The notes below the pieces were generated by a model. That model was not told the origin of the DNA. It searched no databases and saw only the letters and a list, made by a program, of their open reading frames with translations. Source: an uncultured Eubacteriales bacterium (GTDB lineage: Bacteria > Bacillota > Clostridia > Oscillospirales > CAG-382). From it: a stretch of DNA of 64,000 nucleotides. This document shows, piece after piece, positions 54,752 to 63,641 of the stretch (position 1 is the stretch's first letter; each line of letters begins with the position of its first letter). The stretch lies in NCBI GenBank assembly GCA_934502885.1, contig CAKSUT010000005.1, positions 62,001 to 126,000 on the forward strand. The letters run 5' to 3'. A program made the translations under genes and the position numbers.

Positions 54752-56161
54752 ATGAAGCTAAAACATGCAATAACCGTTCAGCGTATGGCAGTCGTGCTGT
54801 CAACGCTCATTGTTGTGGCGGCGGCTACCGCAATTTACGTAAGGGTGATTATGCGTGACAGCTCGGTTTTCGGCAACGCCGACAGCCTTGTTATTGTCCT
54901 CGAAAACGGGGATGAGGTGTACAAGAGCGACGGCGTTTCCAATGATGTAATTCGGGATATACGCCTTGCCGACGATCTTAACGAACAGTATATAAATATC
55001 GGCAGTGTGAAATATTCGATTGTTCGCGACAAGCCGAATCTTCCCGAAACAAATAAGCTTTTTCCCGGCGGTAACTTGGATAATTTCGCCGCAACCAACA
55101 CAAAGAATAACCAAAAGCCGCCGAATAGTGCCATTGAGGTAATCAAGCTGACGCCGGTAATAAACGTATCAAAGGATCTCGGAAATACTCTTATGTTTTC
55201 GTTTTCGGCGTTTCTTCTGGCATTTATAGCAGCAGGTGCGATTGCTTCGTCGTATAACAGGAAGCAGATCGAAAATCCTATTGAGGAACTTAGGAACATA
55301 ACCGACAGCATTGCCGAAGGAAACCTTGAAACGCCTGTGAACAGTACCGGCTGTAAGGAAATCCGCGAGCTTTACGATTCGGTTGAAGCACTCAGAGCAA
55401 AGCTTGCCGAGTCGGTATATTTCAGAGAAAAGTACGATGAGGACAGGAAATTTCTGATATCGGGAATTTCCCATGATCTGCGCACACCCGTAACCGCAAT
55501 CTGCGGCTACATAGACGGCATTCTCGACGGCGTCGCCAATACAGAGGATAAGGTGAGAAGCTATCTTATCTCCGCGCGTGCAAAAGCCGACACCGTCAAA
55601 GTTATGATTGAAGATCTGCTTCTGTATTCAAAGCTTGACCTCGGACAGGTTCCGTTCGAGTCGGTGAAGGTCAGCGCTGGGAAATATCTTGAAGATATTG
55701 TTTCGGAGTTTGCGCCCGACTGTGAGCAAAAAGGCGTCGCACTCACGTATTCCGGCAAAATATCAGAGGGTTATTGCATAAACATTGATGTAACAAAACT
55801 CACGAGAGTAATGCAGAATATCATAGACAACGCCTCAAAATACGTGCCGCACGACGGCAGCGGTAAAATTGACATTACATCAAGAGTCAACAATTCCTCC
55901 GTGATAATCGAGGTTCACGACAACGGAAGCGGCATATCGCCCGAGCATCTGCCGCACGTTTTCGATAAGTTCTACAGGGGAGACAGCGCGCGCAAAAACG
56001 ACGGCGGAAGCGGTCTCGGTCTTACAATAGCAAAACAGACCGTCGAGGGAATGGGCGGCAAAATATGGGCAACATCAAAAGACGGAGAAGGCACTTCGAT
56101 GCTTTTGTCTTTCAGATTTATAAAGGGGGTAACGGGAGATGAGCCGAATATTATTGATTGA
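54752..56161 (+). CDS. Sensor histidine kinase
   Basis: 469 residues. Membrane segments near 10-32 and 150-172 flank an extracytoplasmic sensor of about 115 residues, followed by a HAMP region (about 172-225). The phosphoacceptor is in SHDLRTPVTAI near residue 240, N box NIIDNASKY near 355, and G boxes DNGSGISPEH and GGSGLGLTIAK. Its signal is unknown; the neighbouring exporter suggests a cell-envelope stress or peptide signal. It overlaps the regulator gene by 23 bases. Confidence 0.93.
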   Translation: MKLKHAITVQRMAVVLSTLIVVAAATAIYVRVIMRDSSVFGNADSLVIVLENGDEVYKSDGVSNDVIRDIRLADDLNEQYINIGSVKYSIVRDKPNLPETNKLFPGGNLDNFAATNTKNNQKPPNSAIEVIKLTPVINVSKDLGNTLMFSFSAFLLAFIAAGAIASSYNRKQIENPIEELRNITDSIAEGNLETPVNSTGCKEIRELYDSVEALRAKLAESVYFREKYDEDRKFLISGISHDLRTPVTAICGYIDGILDGVANTEDKVRSYLISARAKADTVKVMIEDLLLYSKLDLGQVPFESVKVSAGKYLEDIVSEFAPDCEQKGVALTYSGKISEGYCINIDVTKLTRVMQNIIDNASKYVPHDGSGKIDITSRVNNSSVIIEVHDNGSGISPEHLPHVFDKFYRGDSARKNDGGSGLGLTIAKQTVEGMGGKIWATSKDGEGTSMLLSFRFIKGVTGDEPNIID

Positions 56162-56828
56162 GGACGATGTCAGCATATCAGACATAGAGAGAGATTACCT
56201 TGAGACGAGCGGATACAAGGTTGAACGTGCTTTCGACGGCAAAACAGGTCTTGAAATGATAAAGAAAGGAAACTTCGACCTTGTCGTTCTCGACCTCATG
56301 CTTCCCGAAACCGACGGTTTTGAGATTCTGCGCGAAATCGGTGAAACAAAGGATATTCCGATAATTGTACTCTCGGCAAAGGATGAAGAGATGCATAAGG
56401 TAAAAGCTCTCGGACTCGGTGCGGATGACTACGTGACAAAGCCTTTCGGCATGGGTGAATTTGTCGCGCGTGTCAAGGGACACCTTAAAATCTACGAAAA
56501 GCTGAAATCGACAGGCGAATCGAAAGTAAAAACCATATCTGTTCGCGGACTTACAATTGATGAAAAGGACAGACGCGTATATATAAACGGACGCGAAGTT
56601 ACACTCACCCAAAAGGAATATGAGCTTCTTACGTTCCTCGCGAAAAATCCGAACAGAGTGTTCAGCAAAGATCAGCTGTTTGAGCGTATTTGGGGAATGG
56701 ACGCTCTTTCCGACACAACCACCGTCACAGTTCATATGTCAAAAATCAGAGATAAAATCGAGGATAATCCTCAAAAGCCGCAATACATTGAAACGGTGTG
56801 GGGAATAGGCTACCGTTTCAGAGTATAA
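56139..56828 (+). CDS. OmpR-family response regulator
   Basis: 229 residues. Receiver domain with phospho-Asp in VVLDLMLPE near residue 52 and KPFGMGE near 105; winged-helix DNA-binding domain from about 130 with TQKEYELLTFLAKNPNRVFS and VHMSKIRDKIE. It is the partner of the overlapping kinase and probably controls the exporter cassette. Confidence 0.95.
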   Translation: MSRILLIEDDVSISDIERDYLETSGYKVERAFDGKTGLEMIKKGNFDLVVLDLMLPETDGFEILREIGETKDIPIIVLSAKDEEMHKVKALGLGADDYVTKPFGMGEFVARVKGHLKIYEKLKSTGESKVKTISVRGLTIDEKDRRVYINGREVTLTQKEYELLTFLAKNPNRVFSKDQLFERIWGMDALSDTTTVTVHMSKIRDKIEDNPQKPQYIETVWGIGYRFRV

Positions 56829-56859
56829 TTTCCGCACTGTTATGCACTTTTTTCTTTGC

Positions 56860-56884
56860 CGGGAGTGGTTTCTCCCGGTTTTTC
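56860..56884 (+). terminator. Intrinsic terminator after the response regulator
   Basis: Arms CCGGGAG and CTCCCGG with a TGGTTT loop, then TTTTTCTTTT. Confidence 0.85.
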
Positions 56885-57013
56885 TTTTGCCAAAAAAGTT
56901 ACAATATACGTGTGAAATCGCCTTGATAAGAGTCGCAGTATATGATAGAATATGGATTGTTATAATGTGTTTTTTACACGCTTTTCAGTGAATAAGGAAA
57001 GGAAGTATGATAT

Positions 57014-58765
57014 ATGAAAAAGCTTATGCTCGGCAACGAAGCTGTTGCAAGAGGACTTTACGAGTCGGGTGTAACGGTAGTTTCGTCATACCCCGGAACT
57101 CCGAGTACCGAAATAACCGAAGAAATAGCAAAGTATCCGGACGAGGATCTTCATTCGGAATGGGCCCCCAATGAAAAGGTTGCGTTCGAGGTCGCGTTCG
57201 GTGCGGCAACCGCAGGTGCACGTTCTTTCTGCGCGATGAAGCACGTCGGACTCAACGTCGCGGCCGATCCGCTCTACACTGCGTCTTACATTGGGGTAAA
57301 CGGCGGAATGGTATGCGCCATTGCTGACGACCCTGCAATGCATTCTTCGCAGAACGAACAGGATTCCCGTCATCACGCGATTGCTTCAAAAGTTCCAATG
57401 CTTGAGCCGTCCGACGCTGCGGAATGCAAGGAGTTTGCAATGCGTGCTTACGAAATATCGGAAAAATTCGATACTCCTGTGCTTCTCAGACTCACGACAA
57501 GAATCGCACATTCCCGTTCGCTTGTCGAGGTCGGCGAAAGAAATGTTCCGCCGATGAAAAAATACGAGAAGAATGTCATGAAGAACGTTATGATGCCGGC
57601 AATGGCAAAGAAGCGCCACGTTTTTGTGGAAAAGCGCACAAAGCTTCTCACGGAATACGCCGAAACCTCGGATATAAACAAGGTTGAATACGCAAAAGAC
57701 AGCTCCGTGGGCGTCGTATGTTCCGGTTCGGTTTATACATATATAAAAGAGGTAATGGGGGACAGCGTAAGCTACCTTAAGCTCGGAATGGTGAATCCTC
57801 TTCCCGATAAGCTTCTTTTAGACTTTGCCTCAAAGGTTGACACTCTTTATGTTATAGAAGAGCTTGACGATATATTCGAGACTCACCTCAAAAAGCTCGG
57901 TATCAAGGCAATAGGAAAAGAGATGTTCTCTTTCCTCGGCGAGTTTACCCAGAAGACTATAAGAGAGGCACTCAAAAACGAGAAGCTTCCGTCTCTTAAA
58001 GTTGATTTCGATATTCCGGCACGTCCTCCGGTGCTTTGCCCCGGATGTCCGCACAGAGGTCTTTTCTACGCACTTTCAAAGTACAAGCCCTATGTAAGCG
58101 GCGATATCGGATGCTATACTCTCGGTGCGCAGGCGCCTCTTTCGAGTATGGACGCCTGCGTATGTATGGGAGCTTCGATAAGCGGACTTCACGGATACAA
58201 CACGGCAATGGGCAAAGATTCCGCCAAGAAATCGGTTGCGGTAATCGGCGACTCTACGTTTATACACTCCGGAATAACCGGACTTATAGACATCGCATAT
58301 AACAAAGGCGTTTCGACCGTCATTATCCTCGACAACTCCATTACCGGCATGACCGGACACCAGAACAACCCTGCCAACGGACTTACCATAAAGGGCGATC
58401 CTACGGTTGCGGTTAACCTTGAAGCACTTTGCAGAGCCGTAGGCATAAACAGAGTCCGCGTTGTAGATCCATTCGATATAGAAACGACGCGCAAGGTAAT
58501 CGGCGAAGAGCTTGAAGCCGACGAACCGTCGGTTATTATATCGAGACGTCCCTGCGCACTCCTTAAGACAGTGAAGAGACTTCCGCCTCTCAAAATAGAC
58601 GAGGATAAGTGCATCGGCTGCAAACAGTGCATGAAGGTCGGATGTCCCGCGCTTTCGCAGAAACCTTTCGGTAGCAAGACGAAAGCCGTTATAGATCCCA
58701 CACAGTGCGTAGGCTGCGGCGTATGTAAGGCAGCTTGCAAGCCCTGTGCTATCGTTGAAGAATAA
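57014..58765 (+). CDS. iorA: Indolepyruvate ferredoxin oxidoreductase alpha subunit
   Basis: 583 residues, normal length. N-terminal PFOR-type domain (SSYPGTPSTEITEEIA), a TPP-binding part with GDIGCYTLG near residue 362 and DNSITGMTGHQNNP near 440, and a C-terminal two-cluster ferredoxin: CIGCKQCMKVGCP near 531 and CVGCGVCKAACKPC near 566. It decarboxylates aryl-2-oxoacids from Phe, Tyr and Trp and reduces ferredoxin. The last cluster has an irregular spacing. Followed by iorB. Confidence 0.95.
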   Translation: MKKLMLGNEAVARGLYESGVTVVSSYPGTPSTEITEEIAKYPDEDLHSEWAPNEKVAFEVAFGAATAGARSFCAMKHVGLNVAADPLYTASYIGVNGGMVCAIADDPAMHSSQNEQDSRHHAIASKVPMLEPSDAAECKEFAMRAYEISEKFDTPVLLRLTTRIAHSRSLVEVGERNVPPMKKYEKNVMKNVMMPAMAKKRHVFVEKRTKLLTEYAETSDINKVEYAKDSSVGVVCSGSVYTYIKEVMGDSVSYLKLGMVNPLPDKLLLDFASKVDTLYVIEELDDIFETHLKKLGIKAIGKEMFSFLGEFTQKTIREALKNEKLPSLKVDFDIPARPPVLCPGCPHRGLFYALSKYKPYVSGDIGCYTLGAQAPLSSMDACVCMGASISGLHGYNTAMGKDSAKKSVAVIGDSTFIHSGITGLIDIAYNKGVSTVIILDNSITGMTGHQNNPANGLTIKGDPTVAVNLEALCRAVGINRVRVVDPFDIETTRKVIGEELEADEPSVIISRRPCALLKTVKRLPPLKIDEDKCIGCKQCMKVGCPALSQKPFGSKTKAVIDPTQCVGCGVCKAACKPCAIVEE

Positions 58766-58781
58766 GGGAGGTAACAAGGTT

Positions 58782-59357
58782 ATGGCAGTAAAGAATATAA
58801 TAATCGCCGGAGTCGGAGGTCAGGGAACTCTGCTTGCCTCAAAGCTCATGGGAAAGGTTTTCACCGACCTCGGTTATGACGTAAAGGTCAGCGAGGTTCA
58901 CGGAATGAGCCAGCGCGGCGGCTCGGTTGTTACATACGTTCGATTCGGCGATAAGGTTTGGTCGTCTCTCATCGAAGAGGGCGAAGCGGATATCGTGCTT
59001 TCCTTTGAACAGCTTGAAATGGCAAGATGGCTTCCGTACCTCAAGCCTGACGGCGTTATGATTACAAGTACTCAGAAAATGGATCCTATGTCCGTTATAA
59101 CCGGCAACGCAGTATATCCCGAAGGCGTAATAGAAAGCGTAAAGTCTCTCGGAATAAATGTTGTCGATGTTGACGCTCTTGCACTTGCCGAGGACGCCGG
59201 TTCTGCAAGATGCGTAAATCTCGTGCTTCTCGGAGTCTGCGCAAAATTCCTTCACATCGAAAAAGATGTGTGGGAGAAGGCAATTCGCGAAACAGTGCCC
59301 GCAAAAACAATCGACATTAACATAAAGGCGTTCAACCTCGGATATTCCGCCGAGTGA
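58782..59357 (+). CDS. iorB: Indolepyruvate ferredoxin oxidoreductase beta subunit
   Basis: 191 residues: IIAGVGGQGTLLASKLMG and EVHGMSQRGGSVVTYVR are the gamma/beta PFOR domain signatures. It forms the complex with IorA. ATG 58782 follows AAGGGAGGT; the longer frame would overlap iorA. Reduced ferredoxin produced here could feed Rnf. Confidence 0.95.
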   Translation: MAVKNIIIAGVGGQGTLLASKLMGKVFTDLGYDVKVSEVHGMSQRGGSVVTYVRFGDKVWSSLIEEGEADIVLSFEQLEMARWLPYLKPDGVMITSTQKMDPMSVITGNAVYPEGVIESVKSLGINVVDVDALALAEDAGSARCVNLVLLGVCAKFLHIEKDVWEKAIRETVPAKTIDINIKAFNLGYSAE

Positions 59358-59372
59358 TGGGGAGGAAGCTTC

Positions 59373-60095
59373 ATGCAGAACACAGAAAATCGCGGTGCCG
59401 GACAGATAAACTTTGAGTTTGAAGGAACTTCCGCTGTGGTAGTAATCCCCGAAACGCCGTGTCCCGAACGCAAATGGCTTTGGAGAGCGGAGTTTTTCGG
59501 TGCTTTCGCAAATGTTGACAATGCTCTTGTAAAAGACGGTTGGCATATCGCCTATATAAAGCTCTCCGATATGTTCGGACACGAAAGCGCAATACGCTCA
59601 ATGAAAAAATTTCACGATTACATTGTAAAAGAGTACGGCCTGTCGGACAAAGCCGTTATTTGCGGTATGTCGCGCGGAGGACTCTATGCAGTAAACTACG
59701 CCGCAGAGCATCCCGAAGATGTGTCAGGTCTTTACCTTGACGCTCCGGTGCTGAATCTTTTGAGCTGGCCGTTCGGATTCGGCAAGGGTTGCGGAAGCAC
59801 AGATGATGTTCTGAAGTGCAAAAAAGTCTACGGTCTTGATGAAGGCGGCTTTATAAATTACAGAAACTTTCCGATTGACCGCACAGACGCACTCATTGAC
59901 AACGGCATACCGATCTGCTTTATTTGCGGCGGTGCTGACGACGTAGTGCCTTTCAGCGAAAACGCCGAAGTAATGATAGAGAAATATAAAGCTCACAACG
60001 CAGACTTCAAACTGTTTTTTAAGCCGGAGTGCGGTCATCATCCGCACAGTCTCGATGATGTTTCGGAAGCGGTGGAGTACATAGAGAATATGTGA
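59373..60095 (+). CDS. Alpha/beta hydrolase
   Basis: 240 residues. Nucleophile motif GMSRGG near residue 99, an acid near CGGADDVVPF, and His in CGHHPHS near 223, typical of small esterases or peptidases. No signal peptide, so cytosolic. It follows iorB by 15 bases and probably is cotranscribed. Substrate unknown. Confidence 0.85.
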   Translation: MQNTENRGAGQINFEFEGTSAVVVIPETPCPERKWLWRAEFFGAFANVDNALVKDGWHIAYIKLSDMFGHESAIRSMKKFHDYIVKEYGLSDKAVICGMSRGGLYAVNYAAEHPEDVSGLYLDAPVLNLLSWPFGFGKGCGSTDDVLKCKKVYGLDEGGFINYRNFPIDRTDALIDNGIPICFICGGADDVVPFSENAEVMIEKYKAHNADFKLFFKPECGHHPHSLDDVSEAVEYIENM

Positions 60096-60110
60096 CATTG
60101 CAAATTGTAA

Positions 60111-60142
60111 AAAGAGAGGTCGCACCGCGAACCTCTCTTTTT
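60111..60142 (+). terminator. Intrinsic terminator after the alpha/beta hydrolase
   Basis: Arms AAAGAGAGGT and ACCTCTCTTT, with a CGC/GCG inner pair and bulged A, followed by TTTTTT. Confidence 0.85.
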
Positions 60143-60185
60143 TGCGCCCACCTTTAAAATATTATCTCAAAGTAGCGAAAAGCGG

Positions 60186-60214
60186 TTGACAAAAAATTAA
60201 ATCTATGATATAAT
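60186..60214 (+). promoter_or_regulatory. Consensus SigA promoter of the membrane-anchored secreted protein
   Basis: Perfect TTGACA (60186-60191), 17-base spacer, TATAAT (60209-60214). It shows that transcription starts at about 60221, so start codons at 60215-60218 would be outside the mRNA. Confidence 0.85.
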
Positions 60215-60247
60215 TTGATGAATGATTTGTCCTATTCGGTGATTGTT

Positions 60248-61342
60248 TTGAATAATTTCTGTAGATTTATTTACATACTCATAGCATTCTCGCTTGTTTT
60301 TGCCGTTGTTCCGACACACGGCGTGCTTGCCGCGGAGAACTGCAATACCTACACTTTTGAAAAACTCGGTGTGAGCCTCGACCTGCCGTCCGAATATGTC
60401 ACGCTTACATTGAATCCCGATACCGCAGCCGCTGAAAGAGCGGAGAGCACCGGTCTCAAAGTTGATCTTGCCGTGAGTGATATGCGCGCAAACAACGTGT
60501 ATCTCATGTCGCTTGACTATCAGACTTGGTCGCGCTATATTCTGTGCGCGGAGAAACTTGACGGCGACGGTATCGGTGCGGCGGATCGCCGCATAAAGGA
60601 AAAGCTCGAAAAGCACGGACGTGAATACCTTCCGCTCGGTGAGTATACGATAGGAAATAAAACCTTTATAAAGTACTCGGTCCTTTTCGGCGGCAATGTG
60701 ATAAGCACCTCGTATTCCACAGTCCACGGTGATAACCTTATATCTCTTGCGCGTCTCGGAGACGATTCCGACGGCCTTGACGCCTTTGTTGCCGCCTGTA
60801 CATTTTCCAAGTGCAAAACATATGCGGACATAAAAGAAAAAATATGCGTCACGCTCGGCGCATATACAGTTAATATTCCCATTGGATGGACTAAAACCGT
60901 TTTGGAGGACGGCAAAACAGAGTATCTTGATTTTGAATCGCGCGACAGTATAAAAATATCGGCGGTCAAATGCGACAGTCCCGTACTATGCGGCTGTGAC
61001 GCCGAACCTAAGCTCTGCTCGTCCATAAGCGGCGGCGAATATGGCGGCAACAGCCGTGTATATGCTCTTTACGACGACGGCGTTCAGTACTTTATTTCAT
61101 ACACTTCGCAAAACGAGGAGAAGGCGGCATTGCTCGCGGAAATGTCGCTTGAATCATTCGCGAGCAAGGAAGAGTCATACGCACCCGATGAGAATGACAC
61201 GCTTCTGCGCAGTAAGAAAGGGAAAGCAAACTTAACGTACACTGCGGTGCTGTGCTTTCTTGCACTGTGCGCGGCAACGGCGATATTTGCCGTTGCGGTT
61301 TCTCTTATGCTGAATGCGCGCACCGCAAAGAAGCGCCGATAA
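60248..61342 (+). CDS. Membrane-anchored secreted protein of unknown function
   Basis: About 364 residues from TTG 60248, which has GGTGA five bases upstream and lies inside the predicted mRNA. A signal peptide (about 5-28, ending near GVLAA) is followed by a two-part extracytoplasmic region with repeated patterns: FEKLGVSLDLPSEYVTLTL near 35 and VTLGAYTVNIPIGWTKTV near 204, suggesting two related domains. A membrane helix near 330-355 and a basic tail place the C-terminus inside. I recognise no known family. Single gene with its own promoter. Confidence 0.7.
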   Translation: MNNFCRFIYILIAFSLVFAVVPTHGVLAAENCNTYTFEKLGVSLDLPSEYVTLTLNPDTAAAERAESTGLKVDLAVSDMRANNVYLMSLDYQTWSRYILCAEKLDGDGIGAADRRIKEKLEKHGREYLPLGEYTIGNKTFIKYSVLFGGNVISTSYSTVHGDNLISLARLGDDSDGLDAFVAACTFSKCKTYADIKEKICVTLGAYTVNIPIGWTKTVLEDGKTEYLDFESRDSIKISAVKCDSPVLCGCDAEPKLCSSISGGEYGGNSRVYALYDDGVQYFISYTSQNEEKAALLAEMSLESFASKEESYAPDENDTLLRSKKGKANLTYTAVLCFLALCAATAIFAVAVSLMLNARTAKKRR

Positions 61343-61349
61343 GCTTTGA

Positions 61350-62225
61350 TCATCGGTTTCCGCCGTGAAGTTCCCTGTATTTGCGCGGTGAAAATCCCGT
61401 ATGTTTGCGGAATACATTAGAGAAATAGTTTGAGTCACCGAAGCCGACTGCCTCCGATATTTCTTGAATGCGCATATCTGTTGAAGAAAGAAACTCTTTT
61501 GCATACGATACCCGAAGTTCATTCGTGTATTCCGCGATGCCTTTTCCGCAGTACTTTGCGAAAACATGGCTGATGTGTGACGGAGAACAGTGGCAGAGTG
61601 CCGCAATTTCATCGACAGTTATCTTTTTGACAGCGAAATTTCTGTTAATGTACTCAAGAATATGTCCGTATACATAAGAGTTACCGTTTAAGCGATTGCC
61701 GGTAGCTCTTTTTTCGTCGCCGCAAAACTCGCGAAGCATACTAATAAGCGGCGCGATTATGGTTTCGATTTCTTTTTTGGGCGGTACATTCGGCGAAAGC
61801 TCTCTGTAATACGCCGACTTAACATTATCGAAATTCAGCCTGAACTCTGTTGCGGCTCTCTTTATTTTCGCAAGAGAAACATCGTCATTGATTCTGTAAC
61901 CGCTGACGCACACAAAACCTACAGTATCAGAGTCAAGGATTATTGGAAAAACATATTCGCTCACTCCGAGATAGCATATTCCGAAAAACTCGCCGTCGCG
62001 CAGTTTTGTGAGTACTTTTTCCTGCCTTATGATACATTCCTTCCATATATCGGAATTGGACTTCATCTGCATACAGTAAGCGCAGGAATGTATATTATAA
62101 GGCGCAAGCTTGCCCATTGACTCTCCGAGAACAGCCCCCGGGGCACTGTGAACCGTAACTCTCATATTCATATGAAGGCGGAGATAATCTATATAATTGC
62201 CGATTTGAGTGCATAAGCTTTCCAT
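61350..62225 (-). CDS. AraC-family regulator with PocR sensor domain
   Basis: 291 residues. N-terminal PocR-type ligand domain (about 1-150) with the cysteine motif SCAYCMQMK and a later C; C-terminal AraC helix-turn-helix pair (about 190-288) with AALCHCSPSHISHVFAKYCG and EISEAVGFGDSNYFSNVFRK. PocR domains bind small diols and hydrocarbon derivatives. It is divergent from two FAD oxidoreductase genes and probably controls them. Confidence 0.9.
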   Translation of the reverse strand: MESLCTQIGNYIDYLRLHMNMRVTVHSAPGAVLGESMGKLAPYNIHSCAYCMQMKSNSDIWKECIIRQEKVLTKLRDGEFFGICYLGVSEYVFPIILDSDTVGFVCVSGYRINDDVSLAKIKRAATEFRLNFDNVKSAYYRELSPNVPPKKEIETIIAPLISMLREFCGDEKRATGNRLNGNSYVYGHILEYINRNFAVKKITVDEIAALCHCSPSHISHVFAKYCGKGIAEYTNELRVSYAKEFLSSTDMRIQEISEAVGFGDSNYFSNVFRKHTGFSPRKYRELHGGNR

Positions 62226-62290
62226 ACTTTGCTCCTTTGCAGAATTTTATAGATTTTGTGCCTGAAATTCAAGGTAATTTTCACATTACG

Positions 62291-62319
62291 ATTATATAAT
62301 AGAAATCGGAAAATGTCAA
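62291..62319 (-). promoter_or_regulatory. Consensus SigA promoter of the AraC/PocR regulator
   Basis: On the minus strand TTGACA (62314-62319), 17-base spacer, TATAAT (62291-62296), both perfect. Confidence 0.85.
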
Positions 62320-62347
62320 TAGAAAAATGAAGGGAAAGGTGAATACA

Positions 62348-63640
62348 ATGACTGAACTCGGAAACCTCGGAGACATTGCCGTATCGGCAAAGGTCGAAGT
62401 ACTGGTTTGCGGCTCCGGACCTGCCGGAATAGGCGCGGCATACGCAGCAGGAAAAAGCGGTGCAAATACCATGATTATTGAGGCTCAGGGAGATCTCGGC
62501 GGTATATCGACCACAGGTCTTATGAGTCACTGGACAGGCAGAAGCGGCTCTCCCGTATACGCTGAAATCTTACGGAGAAGCGCCGATGCAAACGAAGGCG
62601 AATTTCACGGGAAAATAGTCCCCGTAATAGATCCCGAAAAACTCAAGACAATATATCTTAAGATGATGGTCGAAAATAACGTTAAAATTCTGCTCTATAC
62701 TTTTATAAGCGACACTATTGTCGATAACGGCAGAGTCTGCGGCGTTATTATCGAAAACAAAACCGGGCGCAGTGCGATTCTTGCGGATGTCGTCATAGAC
62801 GCAACAGGCGACGGAGACGTAGCGTATAAGGCAGGTGCAGAGTACATTCTCGGTCGAGAGGAAGACAACAAGATGCAGCCGTGTACGATTATGTTCAAGG
62901 TTGCCGGTGTTGACACGGACAAAGCCGTTTTCCCGGGATCGTTTGAAACTCTTGTCCCGACGGAAAAGGGCGAGCTTCAGGCACTCGGAAAAAAGATAAT
63001 CGGTCATCCTGCCGGACACGTTCTTCTCTACAAATCAACTCTTCCCGGCGTTGTTACCTGCAACATGACAAACTGCATAGGCATAGACGGTACAAAGGCA
63101 GAGGATCTCACGAAGGCGACTCTCGTTTGCAGAGAGCAGATGGAAAGAATAGTCAAGTTCTTGCGTGAGTACGCTCCCGGCTACGAAAACTGCTTTATCA
63201 TTTCCTCCGCTTCGCTTATCGGTGTGCGTGAAACGCGGCACTTCAAGGGAAAATACACACTCAACGAAGAAGATATACTCACGGCGCGTGTATTTGACGA
63301 TTGGGTTGTAAAGGACGCCTACTTTAACTTTGATATTCACAATATCGATGGAGCAGGTCTTGACAAGAACGGCGTACAGCATAAGTTTTCTCAGACAAAG
63401 GGATATACGGTTCCTTTCCGCTGTCTTGTTCCGGAAAAAACCGAAGGGCTTCTTCTCGCCGGAAGATGTATTTCCGGAACGCACAAAGCGCACTCAAATT
63501 ACCGTGTGATGCCGATATGTGTCGGAATGGGTGAAGCGGCAGGTTATGCAGCTTCGATTGCGGTAAAAAAAGACATTCTCCCATCACAGGTAGACGTAAA
63601 AGAAATTCAGAATCTTATTACAGATTCCGAGGTGAAGTAA
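62348..63640 (+). CDS. FAD-dependent oxidoreductase
   Basis: About 430 residues. The N-terminal GSGPAGIGAAYAAGKSGAN binding fold and IDATGDGDVAYKAGAE near 150 place it in the FAD_oxidored family, with GRCISGTHKAHSNYRVMPIC near the end. Soluble. ATG 62348 follows GGGAAAGGTGA; a start at 62327 is less likely. Family members act on sugars, organic acids or halides. The next gene is a related enzyme. The AraC/PocR gene lies divergently. Confidence 0.88.
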   Translation: MTELGNLGDIAVSAKVEVLVCGSGPAGIGAAYAAGKSGANTMIIEAQGDLGGISTTGLMSHWTGRSGSPVYAEILRRSADANEGEFHGKIVPVIDPEKLKTIYLKMMVENNVKILLYTFISDTIVDNGRVCGVIIENKTGRSAILADVVIDATGDGDVAYKAGAEYILGREEDNKMQPCTIMFKVAGVDTDKAVFPGSFETLVPTEKGELQALGKKIIGHPAGHVLLYKSTLPGVVTCNMTNCIGIDGTKAEDLTKATLVCREQMERIVKFLREYAPGYENCFIISSASLIGVRETRHFKGKYTLNEEDILTARVFDDWVVKDAYFNFDIHNIDGAGLDKNGVQHKFSQTKGYTVPFRCLVPEKTEGLLLAGRCISGTHKAHSNYRVMPICVGMGEAAGYAASIAVKKDILPSQVDVKEIQNLITDSEVK

Positions 63641-63641
63641 A

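Noticed and set aside
56933..56966. Promoter of iorA (TTGATA with TAGAAT or TATAAT)
   Set aside because: The spacers are 7 and 22 bases, neither acceptable; no other -35 was found, so the promoter is left unassigned.
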